Below are positions 1-6,371 of a DNA stretch of 6,618 nt, piece after piece. The stretch comes from Thiohalobacter sp. (GTDB lineage: Bacteria; Pseudomonadota; Gammaproteobacteria; DSM-19610). The DNA lies in the NCBI GenBank assembly GCA_027010005.1, contig JALVCM010000502.1, positions 1 to 6,618 on the forward strand. The letters are read 5' to 3'. Under the pieces are notes generated by a model that saw only the letters and a list, made by a program, of their open reading frames with translations, did no database searches and was not told the DNA's origin. The position numbers and the translations under genes are program-made. The stretch's first letter is position 1. Each line of letters begins with the position of its first letter.

Positions 1-674
1 AGTTTGCCCGTGTGCATGTCCGTGCTGTTGTTCCACTCGGCCTCGATTTCCGGGAACAGGACAGCCAGTGCACCACAGCCATGTAATACGCTAAAAAACT
101 TTTCCGGTGCATCGGTCGCCAGTGCCTTTTCCAGTTCGGCCCAGACACGTTCAGGTACCAGGTGGTCGACTTCGCCCTCTGCCACCATTTTGCGCATCAG
201 GGCATTGGTGTCGTGGGTGACGCTGAAACCCATTTTTCCGAAGCGTGCGGCAAAACGCGCCACACGCAGGATGCGCACGGGGTCTTCGGCAAACGCCGGG
301 CTGACATGGCGCAGCTTTCCGAGTTGCAGGTCTTCCTGTCCACCGTAGGGATCGATCAGTTCGCCTTCCGGGCTTTCCGCCATGGCATTAATGGTCAGGT
401 CGCGGCGCTTCAGGTCCTCTTCAAGTGTAATGTCCGGCGCGGCATGAAAGGCAAAACCCTTGTAACCGGGCGCCGTCTTTCGCTCGGTGCGGGCCAGTGC
501 ATATTCCTCTTTTGTTTCCGGGTGAAGGAATACCGGGAAGTCCTTGCCGACCTGTTTATAACCGAGGTCGAGCATTTCCTGCGGGGTGGCGCCTACAACC
601 ACCCAGTCACGTTCCCGGACGGGCAGTCCAAGCAGCTTGTCACGGACCGCGCCGCCGACCAGGTAGATTTTCAT
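1..674 (-). CDS. cca: Multifunctional CCA protein / CCA tRNA nucleotidyltransferase, N-terminal part (3' end beyond window)
   Basis: This enzyme adds or repairs the 3'-terminal CCA of tRNAs from CTP and ATP without a nucleic acid template, in the cytoplasm. 224 codons are visible, reading in from ATG at 674-672, and the frame is still open at the left edge. The protein aligns without gaps to E. coli Cca as I recall it: GGAVRD at residues 7-12 (nucleotide-binding Gly8 and Arg11), FPVFLHP at 46-52, RTERK at 62-66, RRDLTINA at 90-97 (Arg91) and [11 protein letters not shown] at 130-140 (Arg137, Arg140). The catalytic acid pair is Glu21-Arg-Asp23, where E. coli has Asp21 and Asp23. After FPEI (207-210) the HPEIDTG-type segment of HD-domain Cca proteins is not seen, so the C-terminal half may be of a different subtype. 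No clear Shine-Dalgarno precedes the start. The ATG overlaps the TGA of the upstream SDR gene (ATGA), which points to translational coupling. The identification is firm; the gene is cut by the window, not broken. Confidence 0.97.
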   Translation of the reverse strand, partial: MKIYLVGGAVRDKLLGLPVRERDWVVVGATPQEMLDLGYKQVGKDFPVFLHPETKEEYALARTERKTAPGYKGFAFHAAPDITLEEDLKRRDLTINAMAESPEGELIDPYGGQEDLQLGKLRHVSPAFAEDPVRILRVARFAARFGKMGFSVTHDTNALMRKMVAEGEVDHLVPERVWAELEKALATDAPEKFFSVLHGCGALAVLFPEIEAEWNNSTDMHTGK

Positions 675-1627
675 CCGTGGCGGCGGGCGCTGGCTCTGAA
701 CTGGAAGTAACGTGCACGCATGCTGGCATCACCCAGATAGGTGGGCACAACTGACTCAAGCGATCGTGGCTGGATACCAAGTTCGGGCAGCGCATTGTTT
801 TTGCACACGCTGTCAATTTGTAGTGAGTAGTAGTTGTCCAGGCTGAACGGTTTGGCGGGCAGCAGCCCCAGCATCATGGCTTGCAGTCGCGAGAGGATAT
901 CAGGCAATTCGATCACCAGGGTCTTGTGCCCGGTCAGGCGTGCTGTGTAGCGCACCAGTTCGCCAAGACTGTATTCACCCGGGCCACACAGTTCCAGTCG
1001 TTGTCCGGCCGTACTGTCATCTTTCAGTGCCTTGATGAAGGCGTCGACAACATTGCCAATATAGACCGGGGAAAAGCGTGCTTTTGCACAGGCCAGCGGG
1101 AATACCAGCGGCGACAATGCCAGCAGCGAGGCAAAGCGATTGAAGAAACTGTCGCCGGGGCCAAAGATAACCGACGGCCGGAAACTGGTTGTATCGATGC
1201 CCGGTGTCTGGTGCACGAGGTCTTCGCCGGCACCCTTTGTCTTCAGGTAACGGCTGTGTGATTCATTCACGTTGGCGTTGAGCGCACTCATGTGCAGCAG
1301 GCGTGTGACACCAGCCTCGCGCATGGCCTTGACGATAGTGCCGGGCAGTTCAACGTGTGCGGTCTGGAAGCGGCTGTTGCCGGATTCATTGAGGATGCCG
1401 ACCAGGTTGATGACCACATCGGTGTCACGCAGCAGTGTGGTCAGGCGGTCGTGGTCATAGGGGTTGGCTTCCACCAGTTGTACGTTGGGGTGTACACGGA
1501 ACTCACGATGCCGGGCCGGGCGTCGGGTTGGCACCGTAACGCTATGACCAAGATCCGCCAGCCGGAAAACCAGGTGCGAACCCACAAAGCCCGTGCCGCC
1601 GAATACACAAATACGCAATGCTTTCAT
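671..1627 (-). CDS. NAD(P)-binding atypical SDR protein, complex I NDUFA9-subunit-like family
   Basis: This 318-residue protein belongs to the extended/atypical short-chain dehydrogenase group usually annotated as complex I NDUFA9 subunit family. The Rossmann nucleotide-binding loop GGTGFVG lies at residues 10-16, right after the first beta strand. VVINLVGIL (71-79) is the strand and loop typical of this family. A YxxxK pair (Tyr127, Lys131) sits where the SDR catalytic residues belong, and [10 protein letters not shown] (150-159) is the usual cofactor/substrate loop. There is no signal peptide and no clear membrane span, so a cytoplasmic location is inferred. The substrate is unknown. The NDUFA9 name reflects homology to an accessory subunit of mitochondrial complex I and does not show a role in a bacterial complex I. 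ATG at 1627 has AAGG six bases upstream. The gene sits 78 bp downstream of slt, and its TGA overlaps the cca ATG, so it is probably the middle gene of an slt-SDR-cca transcript. Confidence 0.88.
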   Translation of the reverse strand: MKALRICVFGGTGFVGSHLVFRLADLGHSVTVPTRRPARHREFRVHPNVQLVEANPYDHDRLTTLLRDTDVVINLVGILNESGNSRFQTAHVELPGTIVKAMREAGVTRLLHMSALNANVNESHSRYLKTKGAGEDLVHQTPGIDTTSFRPSVIFGPGDSFFNRFASLLALSPLVFPLACAKARFSPVYIGNVVDAFIKALKDDSTAGQRLELCGPGEYSLGELVRYTARLTGHKTLVIELPDILSRLQAMMLGLLPAKPFSLDNYYSLQIDSVCKNNALPELGIQPRSLESVVPTYLGDASMRARYFQFRASARRHG

Positions 1628-1705
1628 GTCATGCCTTTGCTGTGATGGATGGAGTGACCGTCACAGAGTTTACGGCGCTTTGAGATTATGTCTAGCGGGC
1701 GGGGG

Positions 1706-3634
1706 TCAGTAGCGCTCCTGCACCTCCGGCAGACGCTGTGACAGTCGCGTCAGTGGCTGCGACAGGCGCCAGTCAAAGATGGTCGCATAGGTCAGTACCT
1801 GCTTGACGTAACGCCGGGTTTCACGGAACGGGATGTTTTCCATCCACACGGGTGCCGGTAGCGAGCGGTTTGCGGGCAGCCAGCGGCTGACCCGGTGTGG
1901 ACCGGCATTGTAGGCGGCAGCAGCCAGCACCGGTGAGCCGTTGTAACGTGTCATCAGGTGGTTCAGGTAGGCACTGCCCAGGCGGATATTCTGCTCTGAC
2001 TTGAGTAATGCACGGTTGCCACCATAACGGATATTCAGGCTGCGTGCCGTTTGTCGGCCCGTCGCCGGCATCAACTGCATCAGGCCAAGTGCCCCGACGG
2101 CGGAATGTGCATCTTCCATGAAGGCGCTTTCCTGGCGGATGACACCATAGATCAGTGCCGGGTCGAGGTTATATTGTGATGCTGTAGCGAAGATCGATTT
2201 ACGGTGTGGCAGCGGGAAGCGCAGCGCCAGGTCGTCCCAGTGGCGGGCCTGTGCGGCAGTGATGATGGCGCGGTCGTGCCAGCCCCAGCGGTGTGCCAGC
2301 ACAGCCGCTTGCCGGAGTTGTTCCCGGTTCAGGCTGGCCGTGGTGTAGAACCATTCCCGGCGCGCGTCGATCCGTTTACCGATCAGGTAGAGTTCCTGTG
2401 CGCGCCGGATACCGGGTTTGCCTGCCAGTGTATCGAGCTGTTTTTTTTCGATCTTCAGGCGGGCGTCATTCATCCGGTATTTCCGGCCAAGTTTGTCCGC
2501 CGCGAGAAATCCGTAATAATCACGTTCGGCGCTGAGCTGCGTATAGGCCGTCAGGGCATCGCCTTTCGAGCCAAGCTGTTCCTGTGCCCAGGCGTGCCAG
2601 TAGCGCCACTCCGGCCTGTTACGTTGTTCGGGCGGTAGTTTTTCAACCCAGCGCCTGACGTCTGTCGCATCCTGGCGTGCCAGTGCATTGCGTATACGCC
2701 ACTGCTGAATATTGTCATCCACGGCAGTATCGGGGACTTCCGCCAGCCAGTGTTCGGCTTCCGGTGTATTGGCCAGTGCTGCTGCCAGGGCGATATCGTG
2801 CAGAACCAACGCATGTTGTGTTGCACTGAACCTGTGACTGGCGCGAAGTGTCTGCCAGTGCCGGTATGCCTGCCCGGGCTTGTGGCGCGCCAGGCGTCGT
2901 GCGGCGTGGACCAGTATTTCGCGGACCAGGGGCGTGTCCTCACTGGCCCATTGACTGGACATGGCGGCTGTCGGGCGACGGTGGGCATAGTACCAGCGGG
3001 TGACCCACTCACGATCCTGCGCAGACAGTTTTTTTGCCAGGTAGGCGGCAAGGCTCGATTTCTGGTTCGCGAAGGCCAGTCGCACGCGTTCCCAGATGTG
3101 TGCACTGGTCAACTTTGAACTGGCGGAAAGCTGTTTGAAGACAGGATTGCAGGTGTCGGGTTGTGAGTGCCCGACCAGCCACAGTTTCAATGCATCATCC
3201 AGAGCCGCCTGGCGGTCTTGTCCCAGCTCCAGTCTTGCACGAATCTCGTTGCATTGCAGCGTGACCGAGGTTTGAGGCCAGTAGAAGGCCAGGTAGTTTT
3301 TCCAGTCACCGCGCCGTGCCAGTGTGTGCAGCCAGCTGATGCGCAGACGTGTGGCAATCGGCTGGCTGTTATAGAGCTGGAAGAATTCCCGGACCTCGTC
3401 GGGCTTTGCCTGTTTGAGGCGGCGTTTCAGTGCCCAGTAGTCAAGGTAGCCATACAGGGGGTAAGTGGTGAGTTTCTGCTTCAGTTTTTTGAGGGTTTTA
3501 CTGTCCCCGCTCCGGAGGGCTTTTTCTGCCTGCAGGAAGCTGTCACGCTGTCTGTCCAGTGTACCGGCGATACCGTGCTGCGCCAGTGACAGGCCCAGCA
3601 GCATCAGGCAGGCTTTGATCAGTCTGTACTTCAC
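1706..3634 (-). CDS. slt: Soluble lytic murein transglycosylase, Slt70 type
   Basis: This periplasmic exo-lytic transglycosylase cleaves the MurNAc-GlcNAc bond of peptidoglycan to give 1,6-anhydromuropeptides, acting in murein turnover and recycling. It has 642 residues, close to the roughly 645 of E. coli Slt70. A signal peptide covers about residues 1-23 (basic MKYRLIK, hydrophobic core, likely cleavage after GIA). Residues 25-460 form the long helical superhelical U/L domain typical of Slt70. The C-terminal goose-type lysozyme fold (about 485-625) carries RQES at 500-503 with the presumed catalytic Glu502, GLMQLMP at 517-523, AYNAG at 574-578, and the conserved IPFRETRRYV at 601-610. The start codon is GTG. 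It is the only start codon between an in-frame TGA at 3673-3671 and the signal peptide, and its nearest Shine-Dalgarno-like stretch (GGAA) is weak and distant. The gene is divergent from the permease gene at 3704 and heads the SDR-cca cluster. The family call is certain; the start is fairly sure. Confidence 0.96.
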   Translation of the reverse strand: MKYRLIKACLMLLGLSLAQHGIAGTLDRQRDSFLQAEKALRSGDSKTLKKLKQKLTTYPLYGYLDYWALKRRLKQAKPDEVREFFQLYNSQPIATRLRISWLHTLARRGDWKNYLAFYWPQTSVTLQCNEIRARLELGQDRQAALDDALKLWLVGHSQPDTCNPVFKQLSASSKLTSAHIWERVRLAFANQKSSLAAYLAKKLSAQDREWVTRWYYAHRRPTAAMSSQWASEDTPLVREILVHAARRLARHKPGQAYRHWQTLRASHRFSATQHALVLHDIALAAALANTPEAEHWLAEVPDTAVDDNIQQWRIRNALARQDATDVRRWVEKLPPEQRNRPEWRYWHAWAQEQLGSKGDALTAYTQLSAERDYYGFLAADKLGRKYRMNDARLKIEKKQLDTLAGKPGIRRAQELYLIGKRIDARREWFYTTASLNREQLRQAAVLAHRWGWHDRAIITAAQARHWDDLALRFPLPHRKSIFATASQYNLDPALIYGVIRQESAFMEDAHSAVGALGLMQLMPATGRQTARSLNIRYGGNRALLKSEQNIRLGSAYLNHLMTRYNGSPVLAAAAYNAGPHRVSRWLPANRSLPAPVWMENIPFRETRRYVKQVLTYATIFDWRLSQPLTRLSQRLPEVQERY

Positions 3635-3649
3635 TGCGCACGACGTTCC

Positions 3650-3663
3650 ATGTTGAGCAACAT
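3650..3663. repeat. Short inverted repeat in the slt/permease divergent gap
   Basis: ATGTTG-AG-CAACAT is a 6-2-6 perfect inverted repeat. It lies 16-29 bases upstream of the slt GTG and about 40 bases upstream of the permease ATG, inside the only 69 bases that can hold promoters for both divergent genes. The position would suit an operator or a small hairpin in the slt leader. One copy of 12 paired bases is not enough to name a regulator, and it may be chance. Confidence 0.3.
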
Positions 3664-3703
3664 TACCACTTCACCACCATAAAAGAGTCTGTCCAAAGGT
3701 ACA

Positions 3704-4513
3704 ATGGCCGGTATGGATGTTTTCTACCTGTGGACAAGTTATGCAGTACTGGGCCTGTTTGCCGGTATAGCGGCCGGTTTGCTCGGTATTGGAGGCGGCC
3801 TGCTCATTGTGCCAGTGCTGGCGGGCCTGTTTGCCACACAGGGATACCCGGAGGCAATCGTTATGCCGCTCGCGCTGGGCACTTCGCTGGCGACCATTGT
3901 GTTTACCTCGCTGTCATCCTTGCTGGCCCATCACCGGCGCGGTGCCGTGCGCTGGCCCCTGATGGGGCAGCTGTCGGCGGGTATTGTTGCGGGTGGCTGG
4001 CTGGGAGGTTACCTGGCGCGCTGGCTGGGCGGGCCGGCACTGGCCATCGTATTCGGTGTGTTCGAGTTGCTGGTGGCGGCGCACATGTTGTTTGGCAGGG
4101 CGCCTGCTGCGCACAGAGGGCCACCTGGCCCGGGCCGTAATCTGCCGGCTGGTACGGTTATCGGTATCGTGTCGGCGCTGCTGGGTATCGGGGGCGGCAC
4201 GCTCACGGTACCCTGGCTGGTGTGGCACCGGGTGGCCATACGTGAGGCTGTCGGTACGGCTTCCGCCTGTGGCCTGCCCATTGCGCTGGTGGGTGCGCTG
4301 GGCTATATCCTTGCCGGGCAGGGAATGGAGAGCCTGCCGGGCGGGAGCACCGGTTTTGTCCACTGGCCGGCTGTTGCGGCAATCAGTCTTACCAGCGTAC
4401 TGGCTGCCCCGTCAGGTGCCAGGCTTGCGCACAGCATGCCACAGCAGCGCCTTAAACAGGTTTTTGCGCTGCTGCTTGCCGGGCTTGGTGTGTGGATGGT
4501 GCTGAGGGGATAG
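3704..4513 (+). CDS. TauE/SafE-family (DUF81) membrane permease, probable sulfite/anion exporter
   Basis: This 269-residue polytopic inner-membrane protein belongs to the TauE/SafE family, whose members export sulfite, sulfoacetate or related anions and organosulfur compounds. The two-fold internal repeat of the family is plain: LLGIGGGLLIVPVL (about residues 26-39) in the first half and LLGIGGGTLTVPWL (about 159-172) in the second. Each follows an N-terminal hydrophobic helix. About seven or eight hydrophobic segments are visible, with a basic, glycine/proline-rich cytoplasmic linker (about 131-148) between the halves. ATG at 3704 has AAAGG ending four bases upstream; the internal ATG at 3713 would lie 13 bases from it and is less likely. 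The gene stands alone, divergent from slt and convergent with the chemoreceptor gene, and its stop lies three bases before a strong hairpin. Nothing nearby fixes the substrate, so the sulfite label is family-level only. Confidence 0.9.
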   Translation: MAGMDVFYLWTSYAVLGLFAGIAAGLLGIGGGLLIVPVLAGLFATQGYPEAIVMPLALGTSLATIVFTSLSSLLAHHRRGAVRWPLMGQLSAGIVAGGWLGGYLARWLGGPALAIVFGVFELLVAAHMLFGRAPAAHRGPPGPGRNLPAGTVIGIVSALLGIGGGTLTVPWLVWHRVAIREAVGTASACGLPIALVGALGYILAGQGMESLPGGSTGFVHWPAVAAISLTSVLAAPSGARLAHSMPQQRLKQVFALLLAGLGVWMVLRG

Positions 4514-4516
4514 AAA

Positions 4517-4549
4517 CCTCCCTGCCCGGGTTGTTTCGGGACAGGGAGG
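4517..4549. terminator. Probable bidirectional intrinsic terminator between convergent genes
   Basis: CCTCCCTG (4517-4524) pairs with CAGGGAGG (4542-4549). Inside it CCCG (4525-4528) pairs with CGGG (4537-4540), leaving one bulged A and an eight-base loop: 12 GC-rich pairs in all. It starts three bases after the permease stop and lies 29 bases beyond the stop of the minus-strand chemoreceptor. The minus strand continues with TTTCTAT, a short U-rich tail; the plus strand has no T run. It is therefore best supported as a terminator for the receptor, and probably also blocks read-through from the permease. Confidence 0.75.
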
Positions 4550-4577
4550 GTACAAGAATGAATCAGAGGTTCCTTGA

Positions 4578-6149
4578 CTACTGGAACTGTGCGACGAGCT
4601 GTTGCTGGCGACGCGCCTCGTGGATCAGCTGCTGGCTGATTTCACCGTTCTTGTAGGCTTCATCACCGGTACTCTGACCGAGCTCGTTGATCGCAATAAT
4701 ATTGCTGCTGATTTCCTCGGCAACCGCGCTTTGTTCCTCGGCAGAGGTTGCGATCTGCGTATTCATGTCACTGATCTTGCCGATGACAGTAGCAATATCT
4801 TCCAGCGCCTTGCCTGCTTCGGTGGCGCGCTGCACGCTGGAGTCGGTTTTTTCCTTGCCCTGTTCCATTGCATCGACAGCCTCATTGGCACCCGTCTGCA
4901 GGCGCTCGACCATGTTCTGGATTTCCTGCGTCGATTGTTGTGTCCGCTGGGCCAGTGTGCGAACTTCATCGGCCACAACCGCGAAGCCACGGCCCTGTTC
5001 GCCGGCGCGTGCCGCCTCGATCGCGGCATTCAGGGCCAGCAGGTTGGTCTGCTCGGCGATACCACGGATAACATCGACCACGGTGCTGATGGTTGCGGCG
5101 TTAGTGTGCAGCTGGTTAATTACGTCGGCAGCGTGCTCGACGCCACTGGCCACGTCACGGATAGACTGGATGGTCTGATTGACGACGGAACGACCTTCAT
5201 CGGCAGATTGCTGCGCATTGGTGGTTGCCTCGGCGGCGAAAGCCGTGTTGCTGGCCACTTCCTGGACCGTGGCCGACATCTCATGCATGGCCGTCGCAAC
5301 CTGATCAGTCTGGGAACGTTGTTCATGGATGTGGACGTTTGTCTGTTCGATGGTACTGGCCAGTGATTCGGCTGAACCTTTAAGTCTCAGGCTGGAGTCG
5401 CTGATACGGCCTACCACAGCACGTAACTCGGAAGCCTGCATTTTCATGGCCAGAGTCATTTCACCAATTTCATCGGTTGAGTTGGTGTAGATCAGCTGCA
5501 TCAACGGATTGCTTATGGTCTTGCGTGCGATACGTGCGCCTTCTGTAATCCGGCGTGATACCAGCCAGGTAGTGACTGCGGCGCTTGCCAGGCTGAGGCC
5601 GGCAATTGCCCAGGTGGCGAGACCATCCAGTGCAAGGCCGCCGGTGAGTGCTGCCAGCGGCGGGGCCACCGCGAGTGTGAATCCTGTGACCAGTTTTGCA
5701 CGGATACCGAATTTCGGCAGCCGCAGTGCCAGGGGTGTTTTCCCCTGCATCAATTGTTTGTAGATCTGTTCTGCACGCTTTACGACCTTCCGCTCAGGCT
5801 TGATGCGTACTGACTGGTATTCCTTGATCTCACCGTTTTCCCTGATCGGTGTGACATAGGCATCGACCCAGTAGTAACTGCCATCCTTGCAGCGGTTCTT
5901 GACGATACCCATCCATGAGTTTTTGCTCTTTATGCTGGACCAGAGGTCGTGGAAAGCGGCCGGGGGCATGTCGGGATGGCGCACAACATTGTGATTGTGG
6001 CCAATCAGCTCATCTTCGGTAAAACCGCTGACCTTGATGAAATCCTCGTTACAGTAGGTAATGGCGCCCTTGAGGTTGGTCGTCGACAGCAGGTTGTAGT
6101 TTTCCGGGTAGTCGGCCTCGGTATTTGTGACCGGAGTATTAATCTTCAT
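4578..6149 (-). CDS. aer: Aer-like energy-taxis receptor: PAS domain plus methyl-accepting chemotaxis signalling domain
   Basis: This 523-residue chemoreceptor is predicted to sense redox or oxygen state through a cytoplasmic N-terminal PAS domain and to signal through CheW/CheA to the flagellar motor. The PAS domain spans about residues 15-125. RHPDMP at 57-62 and Trp79 in [10 protein letters not shown] fall at the same numbers as in E. coli Aer, where Arg57, His58 and Asp60 are implicated in FAD binding, so an FAD cofactor is likely. [15 protein letters not shown] (88-102) is the typical second PAS motif. Two hydrophobic segments (about 152-174 and 178-197) with almost no periplasmic loop anchor it in the membrane. 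An HAMP-like stretch follows, then a long coiled coil with the conserved hairpin tip around residues 363-400 ([20 protein letters not shown] core). No C-terminal NWETF-type CheR tether is present. ATG at 6149 has AAGGA seven bases upstream. A sigma-28 promoter match lies about 140 bp upstream, in line with flagellar-regulon control. The gene symbol is by similarity; sensing is inferred. Confidence 0.92.
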   Translation of the reverse strand: MKINTPVTNTEADYPENYNLLSTTNLKGAITYCNEDFIKVSGFTEDELIGHNHNVVRHPDMPPAAFHDLWSSIKSKNSWMGIVKNRCKDGSYYWVDAYVTPIRENGEIKEYQSVRIKPERKVVKRAEQIYKQLMQGKTPLALRLPKFGIRAKLVTGFTLAVAPPLAALTGGLALDGLATWAIAGLSLASAAVTTWLVSRRITEGARIARKTISNPLMQLIYTNSTDEIGEMTLAMKMQASELRAVVGRISDSSLRLKGSAESLASTIEQTNVHIHEQRSQTDQVATAMHEMSATVQEVASNTAFAAEATTNAQQSADEGRSVVNQTIQSIRDVASGVEHAADVINQLHTNAATISTVVDVIRGIAEQTNLLALNAAIEAARAGEQGRGFAVVADEVRTLAQRTQQSTQEIQNMVERLQTGANEAVDAMEQGKEKTDSSVQRATEAGKALEDIATVIGKISDMNTQIATSAEEQSAVAEEISSNIIAINELGQSTGDEAYKNGEISQQLIHEARRQQQLVAQFQ

Positions 6150-6272
6150 TTATTGTTCCTTCATTACAGCAATAAACTTTTTGAGTTGGAAGTCATGACC
6201 ACCAGATTGCTGCCAGGCGCATTCAATGCCCGCTGGCAAGTTTCCGGGCAGGCCGGAAATCAGCCTGCTCAT
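6150..6272 (-). CDS. Possible 40-codon small ORF directly abutting the Aer-like gene
   Basis: An ATG at 6272-6270 opens a 40-residue frame that ends with TAA at 6152-6150, directly next to the receptor's ATG (TAAATG, no gap). It starts MSRLISGLPG and ends in FQLKKFIAVMKEQ, a basic, possibly amphipathic tail. A short GAG (6280-6278) five bases upstream is a weak ribosome-binding match. The frame starts about 11 bases after the start site predicted for the sigma-28 promoter at 6291-6317, so it would be the first ORF on that transcript, and the receptor's Shine-Dalgarno lies inside its last codons. I do not recognise the protein. Third positions are GC-rich in the first half and AT-rich in the second, so coding character is undecided. 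It could be a leader peptide coupled to receptor translation, a real small protein, or simply an open frame in an untranslated leader. Confidence 0.3.
   Translation of the reverse strand: MSRLISGLPGNLPAGIECAWQQSGGHDFQLKKFIAVMKEQ
6211..6238. repeat. Imperfect inverted repeat in the receptor leader
   Basis: TGCCAG (6211-6216) pairs with CTGGCA (6233-6238), and inside it GCAT/ATGC can add about four more pairs with small bulges, giving a folded element of 28 bases. It lies about 60-90 bases upstream of the receptor start, within the small ORF. No T run follows it on either strand, so it is not a standard intrinsic terminator. It may be leader RNA structure. Confidence 0.4.
6241..6259. repeat. 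Perfect 7-bp inverted repeat in the receptor leader
   Basis: TTTCCGG (6241-6247) and CCGGAAA (6253-6259) are perfect reverse complements around a five-base loop (GCAGG on the plus strand). The element sits two bases from the neighbouring inverted repeat, so the receptor's predicted leader transcript would fold into two stacked hairpins. No U-rich tail follows on the minus strand. Confidence 0.45.
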
Positions 6273-6290
6273 GAATTCTCGATGGGAGGA

Positions 6291-6317
6291 GTATCGGCCA
6301 AGGGTGAAAGTGCTTGA
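6291..6317 (-). promoter_or_regulatory. Predicted sigma-28 (FliA) promoter for the Aer-like receptor
   Basis: Reading the minus strand, TCAAGCAC (6317-6310), an 11-base spacer and GCCGATAC (6298-6291) match the enterobacterial FliA consensus TAAAGTTT-N11-GCCGATAA. The -10 box matches 7 of 8 bases, the TAAA core of the -35 matches 3 of 4, and the spacing is exactly as expected. Transcription would start near 6283-6286, giving a leader of about 135 bases before the receptor ATG. Chemoreceptor genes are classic FliA targets, which supports the call. The promoter lies 54 bases past the moaA stop, so the receptor would be expressed independently of moaA. Confidence 0.72.
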
Positions 6318-6340
6318 GAGAAACCCTATAAATATAAGGG
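6317..6340 (-). terminator. Weak terminator-like hairpin after moaA
   Basis: On the minus strand CCCTTATATTTATAGGG (6340-6324) can form about six pairs (CCCT with AGGG plus two A-T pairs and one bulge) around a small loop, followed by TTTCTCT (6323-6317). It lies 31 bases after the moaA stop and just before the sigma-28 -35 box, where a moaA terminator would be expected. The stem is short and AT-rich, so termination would be inefficient at best. Confidence 0.3.
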
Positions 6341-6371
6341 GGTTGTATGGCCTGGCTGCATGGAGAGGAGT

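Noticed and set aside
162..710. Long plus-strand open frame opposite cca
   Set aside because: It lies antisense to an unmistakable cca with every motif in frame. Its translation shows no recognisable family pattern, and antisense open frames are common in GC-rich genes.
1640..1666. CTGTGA...TCACAG and GTGAC-C-GTCAC inverted repeats resembling a CRP-type site
   Set aside because: The TGTGA/TCACA half-sites are 17 bases apart instead of six, and the inner repeat is only five pairs. Neither fits a CRP operator or a terminator.
1685..1690. CATAAT (minus strand) as a -10 box for an internal promoter before the SDR gene
   Set aside because: No acceptable -35 lies 16-18 bases upstream, and the gap follows slt on the same strand, so read-through is the simpler explanation.
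3653..3683. Possible sigma-70 promoter for the permease: TTGAGC and CATAAA on the plus strand
   Set aside because: Each box matches only about 4 of 6 bases and the 19-base spacer is too long, so it is not separable from chance.
4602..5366. 254-codon plus-strand open frame opposite the chemoreceptor signalling domain
   Set aside because: It mirrors the highly conserved receptor coiled coil on the other strand. Its sequence is a by-product of receptor codon choice, with no domain pattern of its own.
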